Source: Benincasa hispida
Taxonomy: Eukaryota; Streptophyta; Magnoliopsida; Cucurbitales; Cucurbitaceae
NCBI RefSeq assembly: GCF_009727055.1
Contig: NC_052351.1
Span: 10,002,821-10,066,820 of the forward strand
Reading direction: 5' to 3'
Length of the DNA stretch: 64,000 bases
In this document: piece by piece, positions 51,579 to 63,935 of the stretch
Position numbering within the stretch: the first letter of the stretch is position 1
Layout: each line of letters opens with the position of its first letter
Position numbers and translations under genes: made by a program
The notes under the pieces: model-generated
The model's database searches: none
Seen by the model: the letters and a program-made list of their open reading frames with translations, nothing else
What the model was told of the DNA's origin: nothing

Positions 51579-52000
51579 AAATACAAGAATTTTGGTTTTT
51601 TCGACGAATCTTTTTTCAATGGAGAAAAAAACGTCGGACTTTCCTACTTTTTTTGACGAAATTACTACGGCGTCGAGATAAAATCATCTCCCAACAAGCA
51701 TCTGACCAGGGTCGGGATAAGTCAGCTCTTCCAATGGTGTTTTGGACAACCGTCGGGCGTGCCTACTAATTCCGACGGTCTTCTACCGTCGGGCTAGGTT
51801 CGATTGTAAAAAGATTCGAGGGTTTTTTTTATTAAAGTTATTCTGACGGTTGTCCAAATGACCATCGAGCGTTCCTACTTTGCTCGACAGGACTAGGGAC
51901 CTTCAAGGGAGGTTCAATTGTAAAAAAAAAAAAAAAAAAAAGATTTACCCGTCACTTTCCCTCTTTCTCTCATTTTCTCCTCTCCCCCACACCCTCGATT
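51579..52000 (+). mobile_element. Left end of a CACTA (En/Spm) element with CGTCGG subterminal motifs
   Basis: TACAAGAATTTTGG at 51582-51595 matches the CACTACAAGAATTTTGG-type CACTA terminus with its first three bases mutated. Over the next 300 bp CGTCGG, CCGTCGGG, CCGACGG and TCGACGA words recur in both orientations, as expected of subterminal transposase-binding repeats. The poly(A) run at 51919-51938 follows. Confidence 0.65.
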
Positions 52001-53417
52001 GTTGCCGTTCACCGTTGTTTATGCAATGGGTTCACTATTTGCCACCGTCACCACAGGTATCTTTCTTTTCTTTCACCGTCGATCAATGGTAAAATTCTTG
52101 TTGTTTCTCTTTGAGCATCTCATGAATTAGTCTCTTCTCAATAGTTACTTGGAAATTCAACATTTGATAACTCAATCAATATATCTTAATTATATTACAA
52201 TGTATAGAGTCATTACATTAAATTTAGATACTCCTACCCTATTATGTTTGACTTCGAAGTTGGAAAGCTTGAATTTTTATACATGTTATGCATTTTAATG
52301 TTATCTAAGAAGGTAGAGTAATGTTCAAAATATTTCTACATATATAGTTCTTTCTTTGATATAGTGTTATGAAATTCAATTTTATTTTGTTTTTGGGCCA
52401 AATCTTCTACAAAATAAAAAAAAAAAAAAAAAGTTATTTTGTAATATTGATTGATGAACAGTCGATTTTGTACAATTACTTAGACTTATTAGACTATTCT
52501 TTTTGTTCTAAAAGTATATATTAAAAAAAATGAAGAACAACTTGCAAACAATTCTCAACTTTGAACACAAGTATACTTACATCTCCTCAGCATTGTCATT
52601 CATGCATATCTATCTGACAATTTTGTTTGAACGGTTTTTGAATCTTAGTCTTCCATTCTTAGTTCTCTACTTATTTTTTTGGGAAATAGATTTGAATTAA
52701 CACCACGTTCACTCAAAAAAATATAATAAATTATTGGTAATCAAATAAAGGCCAACAACTACAACACATAGATTGAAACTTTACAACTTCATGAAGGATT
52801 TTGTAAGTTAATTAGAAGAATATGGACAGACCCATATAGGCACTTCTAAAACAATATAAGGAATATAATTCTTATAGCCAACCAAATATGAATAGTTTCA
52901 AAATATACATTTCCAAACATTCTATCAAAACTATTCATCTACCTACCTAACAACTATCACATGTACCAATCCAAAACTACCTTTGACATTGTATTATGAT
53001 ACCTAATTTTAGATCATACTTCTTGAAGGAAAAGCAACTAGACATAATAAAATAAAGGCCAACAACTCAAATGTCCACAAATTACATTTTACGAAGCTAG
53101 AACTTTTATTATAGCAACACCTTGTCAATAAAGAACCACTTCGTATAAAATATCCTATAAATAATACAAACACAAAGTTTCAAACAAATATCCCCAAATT
53201 TGCTCAACACATCAAGATCCATGTAAAATATCATATAAAAGGGAAAGTGCAAATGACTTCAAGCAAGAAATATGCATTTAAACCAAAGTTGCATTTAAAC
53301 CAAGGGGGTAAATCAACTTTTGAAATGGTAATCAAGCCATATTTAAATGTGTGACTTTCTAGACAAAATGTATGCAACATACCAATAGCATTTTCAATCA
53401 CTTTGAAAGTTATAATA
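52001..53417. other. AT-rich non-coding stretch inside the CACTA region
   Basis: I see no gene and no domain here. A/T tracts are at about 52413-52432. It may be internal DNA of a non-autonomous CACTA element, given the flanking ends. Confidence 0.4.
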
Positions 53418-54560
53418 TCACATGTAAATCAAGAATATACATGAGAAATTAAGCCCTAACTTTGAAAGCACAAGCCTCAAACCAAGAAAATCAAGCCTTA
53501 ACTTTGAAAGTTCATGCCTCAAACCAAGAAAATCAAGAATTAAACCTAATCTAAACTAAATCTAAAACAAGAATTAAACCTAATCTAAACTAAATCTACT
53601 TACCTCAATGAAGAATCTCTTCAAGATTTATGGAATAAAATCAAGCCCTAATTTTGAAAGTTCATGCCTCAAACTATAAGAACAATATGGAAGAAGAATT
53701 TATTATGAGATTCAAGAATATACATTAGGGATTAAGCCCTAACTTTGAAAGTTCAAGCTTCAAACCAAAAAAATCAAGCTCTAACTTTGAAAGTTCATGG
53801 CTTAAACCAAGAAAATCAAGAATTAAACCTAATTTAAACTAAATTTACTTACCTTAATGAAGAATCTCTTCAAGATTGATGGAATAAAATCAAGCCCTAA
53901 CTTTAAAAGTTCATGCCTCAAACCAAGAGCAATATGAAAGAAGAATTTATTATGAGATTCAAGAATATACATGAGAGATTAAGCCTAACTTTGAAAGTTC
54001 AAGCCTCAAACCAAAAAAATCAAGTCCTAACTTTGAAAGTTCGTGCCTCAAACAAAGAAAATCAAGAATTAAACCTAATCTAAACTAAATCTACTTACCT
54101 CAATGAAGAATCTCTTCAATATTGATGGAATAAATTCAAGCCCTAGCTTTAAAAGTTCATGCCTCAAACTAAGAACAATATGAAAGAAGAATTTATTATG
54201 AGATTCAAGAATATACATGGGAGATTAAGCCCTAACTTTGAAAGTTCAAGCCTCAAACCAAAAAAATCAAGTCCTAACTTTGAAAGTTTATGCCTCAAAC
54301 CAAGAAAATCAAGCCCTAATTTGAAACTTCATGCCTTTAAGTCAAGAAAATCAAGAATTAAAACTAATCTAAACAAGATTAAGCCTAATATAAACAAGAA
54401 AATTAAGATTAAGCCTAATCATACCAAGAAAATCAAGACTTAAACCTAATCTAAATAAGAAAATCAAGATTAAGCCCTAATTTTGAAAGTTCATGACTCA
54501 AATCTACTTCCCTCAATGAAGAATATTCAAGATTGATGGAATAACAAAGATACAATAAAG
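53418..54560. repeat. ~247-bp tandem repeat with internal ~37-bp subrepeats, about four units
   Basis: The word AATGAAGAATCTCTTCAA starts at 53607, 53856 and 54102 (spacing 249 and 246) and in altered form at 54514 (the last unit is expanded). Each unit contains AATCAAGCCCTAACTTTGAAA, GTTCATGCCTCAAACCAAG and AAACCTAATCTAAACTAAAT. The first two words recur two to four times per unit, giving a nested repeat. No coding capacity is expected; the open frame at 54159-54443 is just a translation of it. Confidence 0.85.
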
Positions 54561-54839
54561 GGAAGTGAAAAACCAAGAAGATTTCGAGTGTATTACACAA
54601 AAAATCAACTAAAAGTATTGCAAAGAATAGACTGCAAATCGACTGCTGGAACTTCTTTTAGATCTGTCTGATAGCGTCGTGACGCAACTAAAAGAGCGTT
54701 GCAATGCTGTTCAAGAGGCGCGCAATTTTCCCATCAAAACCCGTAGTGTTGCAACGTTGCGTGTATGAAGCGTGGGCTTTTTTCATTTTTCCATCAAAAT
54801 ACGTAGCATTGCAACGCTATCCTATATATTTTACAATTC

Positions 54840-55054
54840 TTAACGTTTTTAAAACGTCAAGAATCTATTAATTGAACTTGACATTTTTAAAATGTCAAGT
54901 ACTGTATTTTCCAGAAAAAATGCACAGCCCCCGCTTTTTAAAATCAATTCTTGATGTTTTTTCTTTAAAATCACCTATTTCTGACATTTTTTTTCATAAC
55001 ATCGTCAAGTATTTAAAGTTGAAAACGTCAAGAAATATGGTTTTTCTTGTAGTG
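54840..55054 (+). mobile_element. Right end of a CACTA element with CTTGACG subterminal motifs
   Basis: TTTTTCTTGTAGTG at 55041-55054 is the exact complement of the terminus CACTACAAGAAAAA. The preceding 200 bp hold CGTCAAG, CTTGACA and ATGTCAAG words in both orientations, including a local hairpin near 54845-54900. The subterminal words differ from those at the 51579 end, so the two ends may belong to different families. Confidence 0.75.
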
Positions 55055-55586
55055 AACATTTATGCATTTGAATATAACGAGTGGAATTATAAAAGCCTTT
55101 ACAAAGGATGACATTTTTGTTTTGAAAAATTATTGTTGTGGTTGATGCTCGAATTTAATCGAGAAGACTAGCCTAATTTGAAAATTTGATTGAAGTGAAA
55201 GACATTATGATGTCTTCAAATTAAAGAAGCTATATGATAATTTATCAATTTTAAATAAAATAAATTAATCTATGTTAGAAAATTTTATGAGGATAGAATC
55301 TTACATTGTAGTTATATATATATATATATAATTCTCCCATTTTAAAAATTGAGAATTGTAAAAAAAAATTATAAAGAAAATTTAAAAATAATAAACAGAG
55401 ATGAGGTAGTTTAAGGTAAAATAAAAATTGAGGCACTGGTGAGACTTTTTTGGTTGTGAGTTTGTAGTTCTTTCCTGCTATTTACATCTTGCCCTTCATA
55501 GGGATCATATAAGTTAGAAATTAATACTTAAAAATTAACTAATTGTTTAAATCATATAGGTTCAACTTATCATATATATAATAAGA

Positions 55587-58376
55587 ATGGATAAAGAGTG
55601 GATTACGATTAGAAACAAGTTATCAATTCGGTATGCAGAAGGAGTAGATTCCTTGAAGTTGCAAAACTTCATACATAACTCGGGAAAAACAAGATGTCCA
55701 TGCAGAAAATATATGAATGCAATGTGGGAGCCAATAGAAGGAGTTGAACAACATTTATTCATTAATAGAATTTCTCTATCGTATCATTAATGGGTATATC
55801 ATGGAGACCCAGTTGACTTGTCTAGAGGATACGAGAGTCAGACATCTCAATCGACACATGATAATGGATTAAGTACAACAGAGATGAATGTTATAGATGA
55901 AGAAAATGAAATTTTGAATATTATAAATGATCTACAGTGTCTAATTACTTATGTGAATGAAGAAGATAACGAGAATGAGATGCACACCAATGCCCAAGAA
56001 AGAGATAACAATTCAAGCTTATTTAAAGACTTAATAAATGAAGTATGTAACCAGTTGTACCCTAGTTGTACAAAATTCTCTTCATTGTTGTTCTTGGTGA
56101 AGTTGATGCATATTAAGGTTCTTAACGATTGGACTAACACGTCGTTTGATTTGTTACTTGAATTGTTAAAAGAAGCATTTCCTGTTGGAGCATCTATACC
56201 TAGTTCATTTTATGAAGCTAAAAGAAAATTACGTGACTTAAGACTAGGTTATGAGTCTATTCATGCTTGCAAATATGATTGCATCCTATATTGGAAAGAA
56301 TTTGTCGATTTGCAACAATGTCCAGTATGTGGTGAGTCTCGATACAAAGTTGAAGATGGAAAAAGTAAAAAGATTCCACATAAAATTTTACGACATTTTC
56401 CTTTAATACCAAGATTGAAGCGATTACTTGTATCTAAACATATTGCACCTGAAATGATGTGGCATAAAATGAGGTGTTGAAATTAATGGAGTGTTGCGAC
56501 ATCTAGCTGATGCTACATGGTGGAAGCATTTTTATCGTGAGTTTCCTCAGTTTCCTTCAGACCCAAGAAATGTTCGTTTAGGACTAGCTTCAGATGGTTT
56601 TAATCCATTCGGGAATATGAGTACTTCGTATAGTATGTGGCCAGTGGTGCTCATTCCTTACAATTTACCACATTGAAAATGCATGAAAGAGACAAATTTC
56701 ATTGTCTTCCTTCTTATACCCGAGCCGAAATCTCATGAAAAAGAAATTGATATTTACTTACAGCTATTGATTGAAGAGTTAAAGGAGATATGGAATGATG
56801 GTGTGCACACTTATGATCGTGTTAGCAGTGAATACCTTCAACTACGTGCGAGCTTATTGTGGACTATTAACGACTTTCCTGTGTATGGTGACCTATTTGG
56901 ATGGAGTACTAAAGGTTACCAAGCATGCCCTATTTGTAAAAATGATACATCATCATTAATGCTAAGAGGGAAGCATATTTTATGGGGCATCGACGTTATC
57001 TTCCAAATAATCATAGTTGGTGCAAGAGCAAAAAATATGATGGAAAAATGGAACGTAGACCTCATCCAGTTTTCATGGTTGGAAAAGATATCTTATGAGA
57101 GGTGAACTTGTTAAACTTTTTTGTGCTTAGCAAACATCCAGAGAAGCGTGATAAAAAAAACGGAAATGAAGTTTAAATTGGAATAGAAAAAAGTATATTT
57201 TTCCAACTTCCATATTGGTCGAAACTTTTATTGAGACATAAATTGGATGTTATACATATCAAAAATAATATTTGTGATAATTTGGTAGGTACATTATTAA
57301 ATATTGAGGGAAAGAATAAGGATATAACTAATGCTCGTCTGGATTTAGAAGATCTAAATATACAAAAGGAACTACACCTGCAGAAGGTAGGGGATAAAGT
57401 TGTAAAGCCACACGCTGCATACACATTGACTAGCAATGATAAGGTTGCATTCTGTAAGTGGATGAAAGAAATCAAATTTCCTGATTGGTTTTTATCAAAT
57501 ATATCAAGATATGTGAGTGAGAAAGATGGAAAGCTATGGGGGCTAAAAACTCACAACTAGCATGTTCTGCTTCATAGGCTTCTTCTAATTGGTGTTCGAG
57601 CATACTTAAAAAAAAAAAAAAAAAAGATGTGTCCACCATTATCGTTGAGTTATGCAATTTTTTCTATGATCTATGTGCAAAAACAATATCTATAGGGGAT
57701 TTGGATCGATTAAAAGGAGAAATTATAATCATACTTTGTAAGTTAGAAAAAATATTTCCACCAACATTTTTCGATGTAATAGTGCACCTAGCAATCCATT
57801 TGCCCTATGAAACAAAAGTTGCAGGTCCAATTATTTATAGTTGGATGTACCCTATCGAAATAAGTTTACAGACATTAAAACAATATGTAAGAAACAAAGC
57901 ACATCCTGAGGGTTCTATAGTAAAAACGTATATAATGAATCAATCGTTGGTATTTTGTTCTTTGTACATAACTGGAATTGAAATAGGTTCAATAGAGATG
58001 AAAGAAATTATGATAGACTTCTAGAGAATGAGATACATGGTGAATTTTCAATGCTTAGATACAATGTGCAACCATTAGGAGCACCAAGAGTAAGGACATT
58101 ATCGAGAGAAGATAAATGCAATGCACATTGGTACATCCTTGAACAATTGCATAGAAATAAAATCTAATCGAAAGTAGGTTTTGAACAGTCTATTGTAATT
58201 GATGATTTCGATACAAAGTGTGATATAGAAAATTGAGATATGTCTCTTTTTTATAAGCAATATTTGAGACTAATTCAACATGAAGTTCAAAGTCATGATG
58301 ATTTTATACAGAAGGCACCAATGAGTTTTCCTGATTGGTTCAAATCTCATATAAGTATGGTATTAAAAGACAAGTA
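55587..58376 (+). pseudogene. CACTA (En/Spm) TNP2-type transposase, broken
   Basis: 55587-55790 is the transposase-associated N-terminal domain (DKEWI, NSGKTRCPCRKY). After an in-frame stop, 55818-56480 carries the acidic linker and the CPVCGESRYK zinc-like segment. After a frameshift, 56491-57105 is TNP2 core (LGLASDGFNPFGNMSTSYSM, LLWTINDFPVYGDLFGWSTK, YQACPICK), with one TGG-to-TGA stop at about 56674. 57231-57560 continues (RHKLDVIHIKNNICDNLVGT), then a poly(A) run at 57608-57625 shifts the frame. 57629-58024 is the DUF4218-like part (VELCNFF, LPYETKVAGP, MYPIEISLQTLKQYVRNKA). The element cannot make transposase. No terminal inverted repeats could be assigned to it. Confidence 0.88.
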
Positions 58377-58443
58377 ATAATTCCATTGAATTAATGTGAG
58401 TGATATTATTTTTTAAGATATAGTGTTTTGTACTAAATTAATA

Positions 58444-59370
58444 GGTTCTTTCATTGCGTGAAAATGGAGATATGTCTGATGATATATATTCACTAGCGAT
58501 AAGACCGGCTTCAGAAGTGTGCTTGTACAGTGGATGTATTGTTAATGGAGTACGCTATCATGGTATTGAACGTGATAATTGTCGAAGTACACAAAATAGT
58601 AGGATCATGGTGCCTTCAGAAAGTGAAGGTGGAGGTGATCTCCATAATTTCTATGGTGTTATCAATGAAGTCTTGGATTTCTAGTATGCCAAGAGAAGAC
58701 ATGTAATTATGTTTCATTGTACATGGTTCGACAAAAACCCTAAAAAGACCAATAAAGTACACATGGATTTAGGGTATATATAAATTAATACAGCTCGTCA
58801 TTGGTTTGTTAACGAGCCTTTTGTATTTGTCAGTCAAGCTAAACAGTGTTTTATATCGACGGTCCCAAATATGGTAATAATTAGAAAGTGGTGCAAGTAG
58901 TCCAAAACAAGCGTGTGTTGGACATGCCAGAAGTAGAAGAACGTGAGAATGACTAACCTGAGTTATTAGAAGTTGTGAATAGTATTCCTTGTATAATCGA
59001 TGAATCAATGAACGATATTAATTTATGTAGAGTTGATGTTGTTTCTATAGTCGTAGAATAATAGATAATTTAGCAAGTTGATGATGACTTCATAAATGAC
59101 GAGGGAAGAGGATGTACAATCATCTTCTGATAGGAGTTTGAGTCTCGATGAACATCTTTATGAAACGGAATAATTATGTAAATATGTATCTTCTTTTTCA
59201 TTTCACAACTAACGTATTATTGTATAACGTATATATTTTTGTTTGCACAGGAACAATGGTAGGTCACACTAATGAGGAGGCATTAATGGAGTATTTAGAG
59301 TTCAAGCATATTGGCGCATCATCCTCTATGGGAGATAATTCAGGTTATTTTAAATACACAAAATATTGAG
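58444..59370 (+). pseudogene. DUF4216 domain and tail of the CACTA transposase
   Basis: 58454-58684 encodes VCLYSGCIVNGVRYHGIERD..., the DUF4216 domain that usually follows TNP2 and DUF4218 in plant CACTA proteins. After a stop, MFHCTWFDKNPKK and FVNEPFVFVSQAKQ continue it to about 58860, then a shifted frame gives a VPEVE..N-like end near 58925. 59240-59369 looks like a further exon (a TTGCACAG acceptor then a G-T-M-x-G-H start) leading to a second, TNPA-like protein that is not preserved. Confidence 0.75.
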
Positions 59371-59603
59371 AGGGGGGTAGTAAATATACAATTATGTTCA
59401 AGTTTAAGTTGAGTTTAAATTTTATATTGAGATTGAGAATAATTTTGAAATGGGTATATGCTATCAAGATCAAAAGTAATTTACTACATAGTTTTAAAAA
59501 TCAAAGATTAATTTTAAAATTTTGTTTCTGTATTTAAAGTTTACCCGAGGACTCAAAATGTTATAAAAACAAGGCTTTTATAGAGAAGAATATATATGTA
59601 ATG

Positions 59604-60063
59604 AAAATTGTCAGAAATAACACATTTAAGTTTTTACTTTACAAAATTAGTATCTTTGTTGAAAACTCGTAAAAATATTTTTTTTCTTTATCCATCTCAG
59701 GCGAGATCGATTACGAGAATTTAGTTAAAAAAAAAAATCCAATTTATGGATTATTTGAAACTTTTTCCAACATAATAATTTGATAAATATTTAGTAAACA
59801 TAATTGAATTTGGATAATATTTGAAAATAATATAAGATTTGGTATAAGATTTGAGAAGATTACATAAAATATCAGCAAATCTCGGTGTGTAATCTTGAGA
59901 AGGTCCAAAACGATCGATAAGTTAGAAATTTTTTTATTTTTTTAACTAATTTTCCGTGATTGATTTCATTCAAGATGGATGAGAAAAACTATCTTTACAA
60001 GTTCTCAAAAAACGTGATAATTTTGTAAGGTGAAAAACTTAAACATACTATTTCTGACAATTT
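59604..60063. mobile_element. Foldback element, 460 bp, with ~140-bp inverted arms
   Basis: The left arm AAAATTGTCAGAAATAACAC..., then AAGTTTTTACTTTACAAAAT, CTCGTAAAAATATTTTTTTT and CCATCTCAGGCGAGATCGAT. The right arm read on the opposite strand gives AAATTGTCAGAAATAGTATG, AAGTTTTTCACCTTACAAAA, CTTGTAAAGATAGTTTTTCT and CCATCTTGAATGAAATCAAT. The long arms suggest a Mutator-like MITE; no 9-bp duplication was clear. Confidence 0.78.
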
Positions 60064-61653
60064 CCCAAACATCTTCTAATACTTTTAAGTTAGTTTAACA
60101 AATTTTTGTTTTTGTGAAACTTAAATGAATAAAATTGGAATCTTTTTAAAAGCCAAAAGGACAACGAAATAAAATCCTCACAAGAAGAATTGTCCTAGAC
60201 GAACCATTGCACTTTGTGTTTGGAAGAAGAGTAGAAAGTTAAACCATTTTTAGAAATCATACATGCATCGTCTTTATTAATTATATAAATATTTGTTTTA
60301 GATTTGGTTTTCTTTCTAGTATAACAGGAGCAGGAAATATTCGAAATATGATTATGTTCTAGTTATGTATAATAAATCAGTTTATATCATTTTTAAAAGT
60401 TATAATTCTGTGTTATATAATCTAATTTCTTTTATAAAAAATACATTATTATAAATATTTTATCTAAAAATTGTTATAATCAAACGGATAATCACTACAT
60501 TGATTTGTGATATATGAATTATCAATCACAAATCCAAATAAAGTTATAATCTATACGGAAGTAATTAAAAGAACAAAACACATCAACACACAAGAAATAT
60601 ATTCCTTTTTTTATTTTTTATTTTTTTATTGAACATACCCCTATTCTCTTTCTGATCATGTTAAAAAAATATATATAGTAATAGCATCTAATTCCCATTT
60701 AAAAATTAAAACACTACTAGTACTTAAGTTACTAACAATATACCTCTCCTCATCTACATCAATGTAATATCACAACAAAAACTTTTAGTATATCCATTAA
60801 CCATAGAATGCTTTATTAAGACAAAGAAAAGGAGTTTGAGACAATTATCAATTATAACTCCTCAAAATTATTATTTATCAATATCAATTTTAGAAGGTAT
60901 CATTATAAAATTGAACGAAACTAAATACATTAAGAAAAAAAGAAAAAGAAAAAGAAAACTCAGAAAATACGATACCAAGTATCATTTGAAACATTGATGG
61001 TTTGGTCGGAAACTCGTATATGGCCCCTTGTAGGGTTGATCCCAGCACGCGCGCATGCCCCTCACAAACCCTAGAAATCAAAAGCACAAAACAAAGTGGG
61101 CCGCCCTTCTCTGAGCTTCCCACTACCCATCCATCACATTCCAATTCCCAAATTATTATTATTATTATTATTTTTAAAAAAAACATAAAAAATTTATTTT
61201 TATTCCATCCAAACAAAACAAACACAAACTCCACTACTTGCGCTTCTCGCTTCCCTAGGTAGTATACATATTATGATTCAAATCAATTTAACAAAAAAAA
61301 TAAAATTTGATAATATAGACTTTGATGAAGTTCATAGATTACATATTAGAAATTAAAAATTAAAAAGAAAAAGAAAAGGAACAGGAACAAAAGGGCCAAC
61401 TTTATATTATAATTCAAACCCCCATCTGCTAAATCCAGCTATCATCAACCACTTGGATCTATGTGGTTGAGTACTTTACCTGAATTTAGCACTTGTTCCT
61501 GTTCTTCCCAATACTACTGCTACTACCACAATTACTACTCATCACTAATTTTTTTTTTTTTTATTATTATTACACCAATTTCAATCTTATATGATTAATA
61601 TATTTCTCTCTATAAAACTCCTCCCTATTCCTTGCATTCTCATTCAGTTCTCT
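60064..61653. other. AT-rich intergenic DNA and 3' flank of the bHLH gene
   Basis: No gene is supported. It includes (TTA)n at about 61155-61171 and poly(T) at about 61550-61562. The open frames at 60890-61262 overlap on both strands and carry no domain. The portion next to 61653 is presumably 3' UTR of the - strand gene. Confidence 0.55.
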
Positions 61654-63935
61654 TCATCGGAATGTTCCGCCGAACGTCGGTGTCCAGAAATCCGCCGTCG
61701 TTGCATTTGTTACTGGGAATGTGCTTGAAATTGGCACCAAACAAAGCCCTCGGCTTTTCAGATCTTGTTTTGGGCTATCTCGGTTTGCTTTTTCAGATAC
61801 CTGAAATTCAACTAAATGTTAAAGCTGCATACTTTTTTACTTTCTTCTTCCTTTTTGGGGGGAATTTGAAGAAAATTAATAGTTTTTACCTGTTGTTGGT
61901 GTTGGACGGGTGTTATTCCATTGTTGCTCTTCATATATGGTGTGCTTAAGACCTGAAAATTATAACCAAATTGAATGTCTTAATGAATTGATTAATTTAT
62001 TTGGGTTTTGTGAGGAAATTAACGTTGATATTAAATTAAATAATATAATGGAACATACACTGACTTGATCGTGGAGGAATTTTATGTACTCAATTGCTTC
62101 ATGTAGAACTGAGGCTGTATCGGTCTGGGTAAAAACAGATCATAATTAATAAACATTATTATTAATGAAAAGTAAAGTTTTTGTTTTTTTTTTTTCTTGA
62201 GCTAAATTGTAAATTTAGTCACCAAAGTTAAAATTTAGTCCTGTTTATAATTAAAATTTGAACAATATTTTGATGCATTTCAAGATATACCCCTCCTTAT
62301 GTATCTCATTATCTTCACACACAAATAATTAAAATATTTGATAAAATTAAGATTGGACAATTTAGTGAAATATACGTAATTTAATCTTCATAAATAGTCC
62401 ATACGATAGGAATTAGATTTTTATCGAATCATAAGAATTATTTATGAGATTTTTTATCAAATCATAATGACCAAATTCTAACTTTTAACATCATAGGGAG
62501 TAAACTATAACTCTCTCCCAATTATATAAAACAAATTTACAATTTAACTCTTTTTTTTTTTAATTTTTGTATATATATGTATATCCAAAAAGAAGATGAA
62601 AGAATGAAAACCAAAAATTCACCTTTCCAAACGGTGAAACCAGTTGTTGAAGGGCAGTGACCCGGTCCCCTAGCTTCTCTTTCCGCACCTGATTGGAAAA
62701 CCATTAGTTTTTGTCCTTTTTATAATTCAAGATTCTTCTAACATTCTTTTTCCATTAATTAAAAAACAAAAAACAAAAAACCCTAGCTATTCTGAAATGA
62801 AGGGCTCACAAATAATAACAACAATAATTCACATTCCCAATACAAAGAACAAGATTTAAAATATTTTCACACCTTAAATGTTGGCAATGGTGAAGGAGTT
62901 TCAATTCGAGGCCTTTTAAACACGGCTGGTTCGGTCGTTATTGCACTATTTTTATCACCTTTCTTTACTTGATCTTGACCATCTTCAGAATTGCCTCTAT
63001 TCATACACTGAAGAAAAACAACCTAATAAGGTAAAAGAAAATAATAATAATAATAATAATCAAAATTAATTTTAAAAAAATAAATAAATTACCTTGAAAG
63101 CAAGGGTAGTATTTTGGGATTTAGGGTTGTTGTCTTCAAGTAAGGAAGCAATTCCCTGTGGAATGGTATTTGAAGAAGAAGCATTCCAAAAGGGTGTGTT
63201 GTTTGTGAAGTGCAAGTGTGGGGAAGGGTTTGAAAGTGAGGGTTTAACAAGGTAATTACAAGGAAAATTAGGGGTTGAAGATAAAGATAAGTGATTAGGA
63301 TTATTTGTGGGCGGGAAGGTAGTGGAATTACTGGTAACTGTAGGGGTAGAATTGAAAAGAGGATGAGGATCACGATCATCATCGTATAAATTAGTTGAAG
63401 GAGAAGAGTATCCATATAAAGTTGACTCAACAGGAAATAAACCGGCTTGGCAATTTGTTGTATTAGTGGATGAGCAGTTTAAATAACCCTCACCATCATT
63501 TCCTTCCTTCATTCCATTTTCACTACAGAAATTCGTCGGAATTCCATTCGAATTACTTCAAAAAGACAAAAACAAAAACAAAGATTAATTACAAATTAGA
63601 ACTAAAAATAAAAATTAATAAAAATCGAATCTTTTTTTAACTTACAGCAAATTATCAGATTGGTTCCAATGATCGGAGGTGGTAGAAGAAGAAAGAGCAA
63701 AACCCATCATTTGAAAAGTGGAATAATCTTGAAAAAGCATGGAGGAGTTGTTGTTGTTGTCGGAATCAGTGGCGGCGGATTTGGGTTTGATGTCGAGAAA
63801 GTCATCGGACGGTGGCCAAGATAAGTCGGCGATTCCGACGGAACAAGGGGATAATCCACCGACGGCGACCAACATACTACGGGAAGAGCTCCACCAATTA
63901 TCACCGCAAATTGGAGTCTGAAAATCCTCAGCCAT
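61654..63935 (-). CDS. bHLH112: Atypical bHLH transcription factor, bHLH112/bHLH123-like
   Basis: A nuclear transcription regulator. Exons on the - strand by my model: 63935-63646, 63555-63093, 63007-62873, 62688-62623, 62124-62065, 61952-61890 and 61800-61654; 1224 nt, 407 residues, GT-AG introns in phase. It begins MAEDFQTPICGDNWWSSSRS, the conserved N-terminus of this subgroup, followed by an S/N/T-rich region (about 60-245). The bHLH region runs across four exons: FKRPRIETPSPLPTFK, VRKEKLGDRVTALQQLVSPF, then TDTASVLHEAIEYIKFLHDQ and VLSTPYMK. The basic part lacks the canonical H-E-R E-box contacts, as in the family. The C-terminus SRGLCLVPISSTFPV...ADFWTPTFGGTFR is diagnostic of the bHLH112/123/68 subgroup. 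In Arabidopsis bHLH112 is linked to salt and drought responses; function here is inferred. Confidence 0.93.

Noticed and set aside
54159..54443. 94-residue K/S-rich open frame
   Set aside because: It lies wholly in the 247-bp tandem array and has no domain.
55041..59370. Treating the CACTACAAGAAAAA end at 55054 as the left terminus of the TNP2-bearing element
   Set aside because: The orientation is wrong: it is a right end (…CTTGTAGTG), so the transposase at 55587-59370 lies outside that element.
61632..61949. 105-residue + strand open frame
   Set aside because: It is antisense to exons 6 and 7 of the bHLH gene, whose - strand translation has the conserved family C-terminus.
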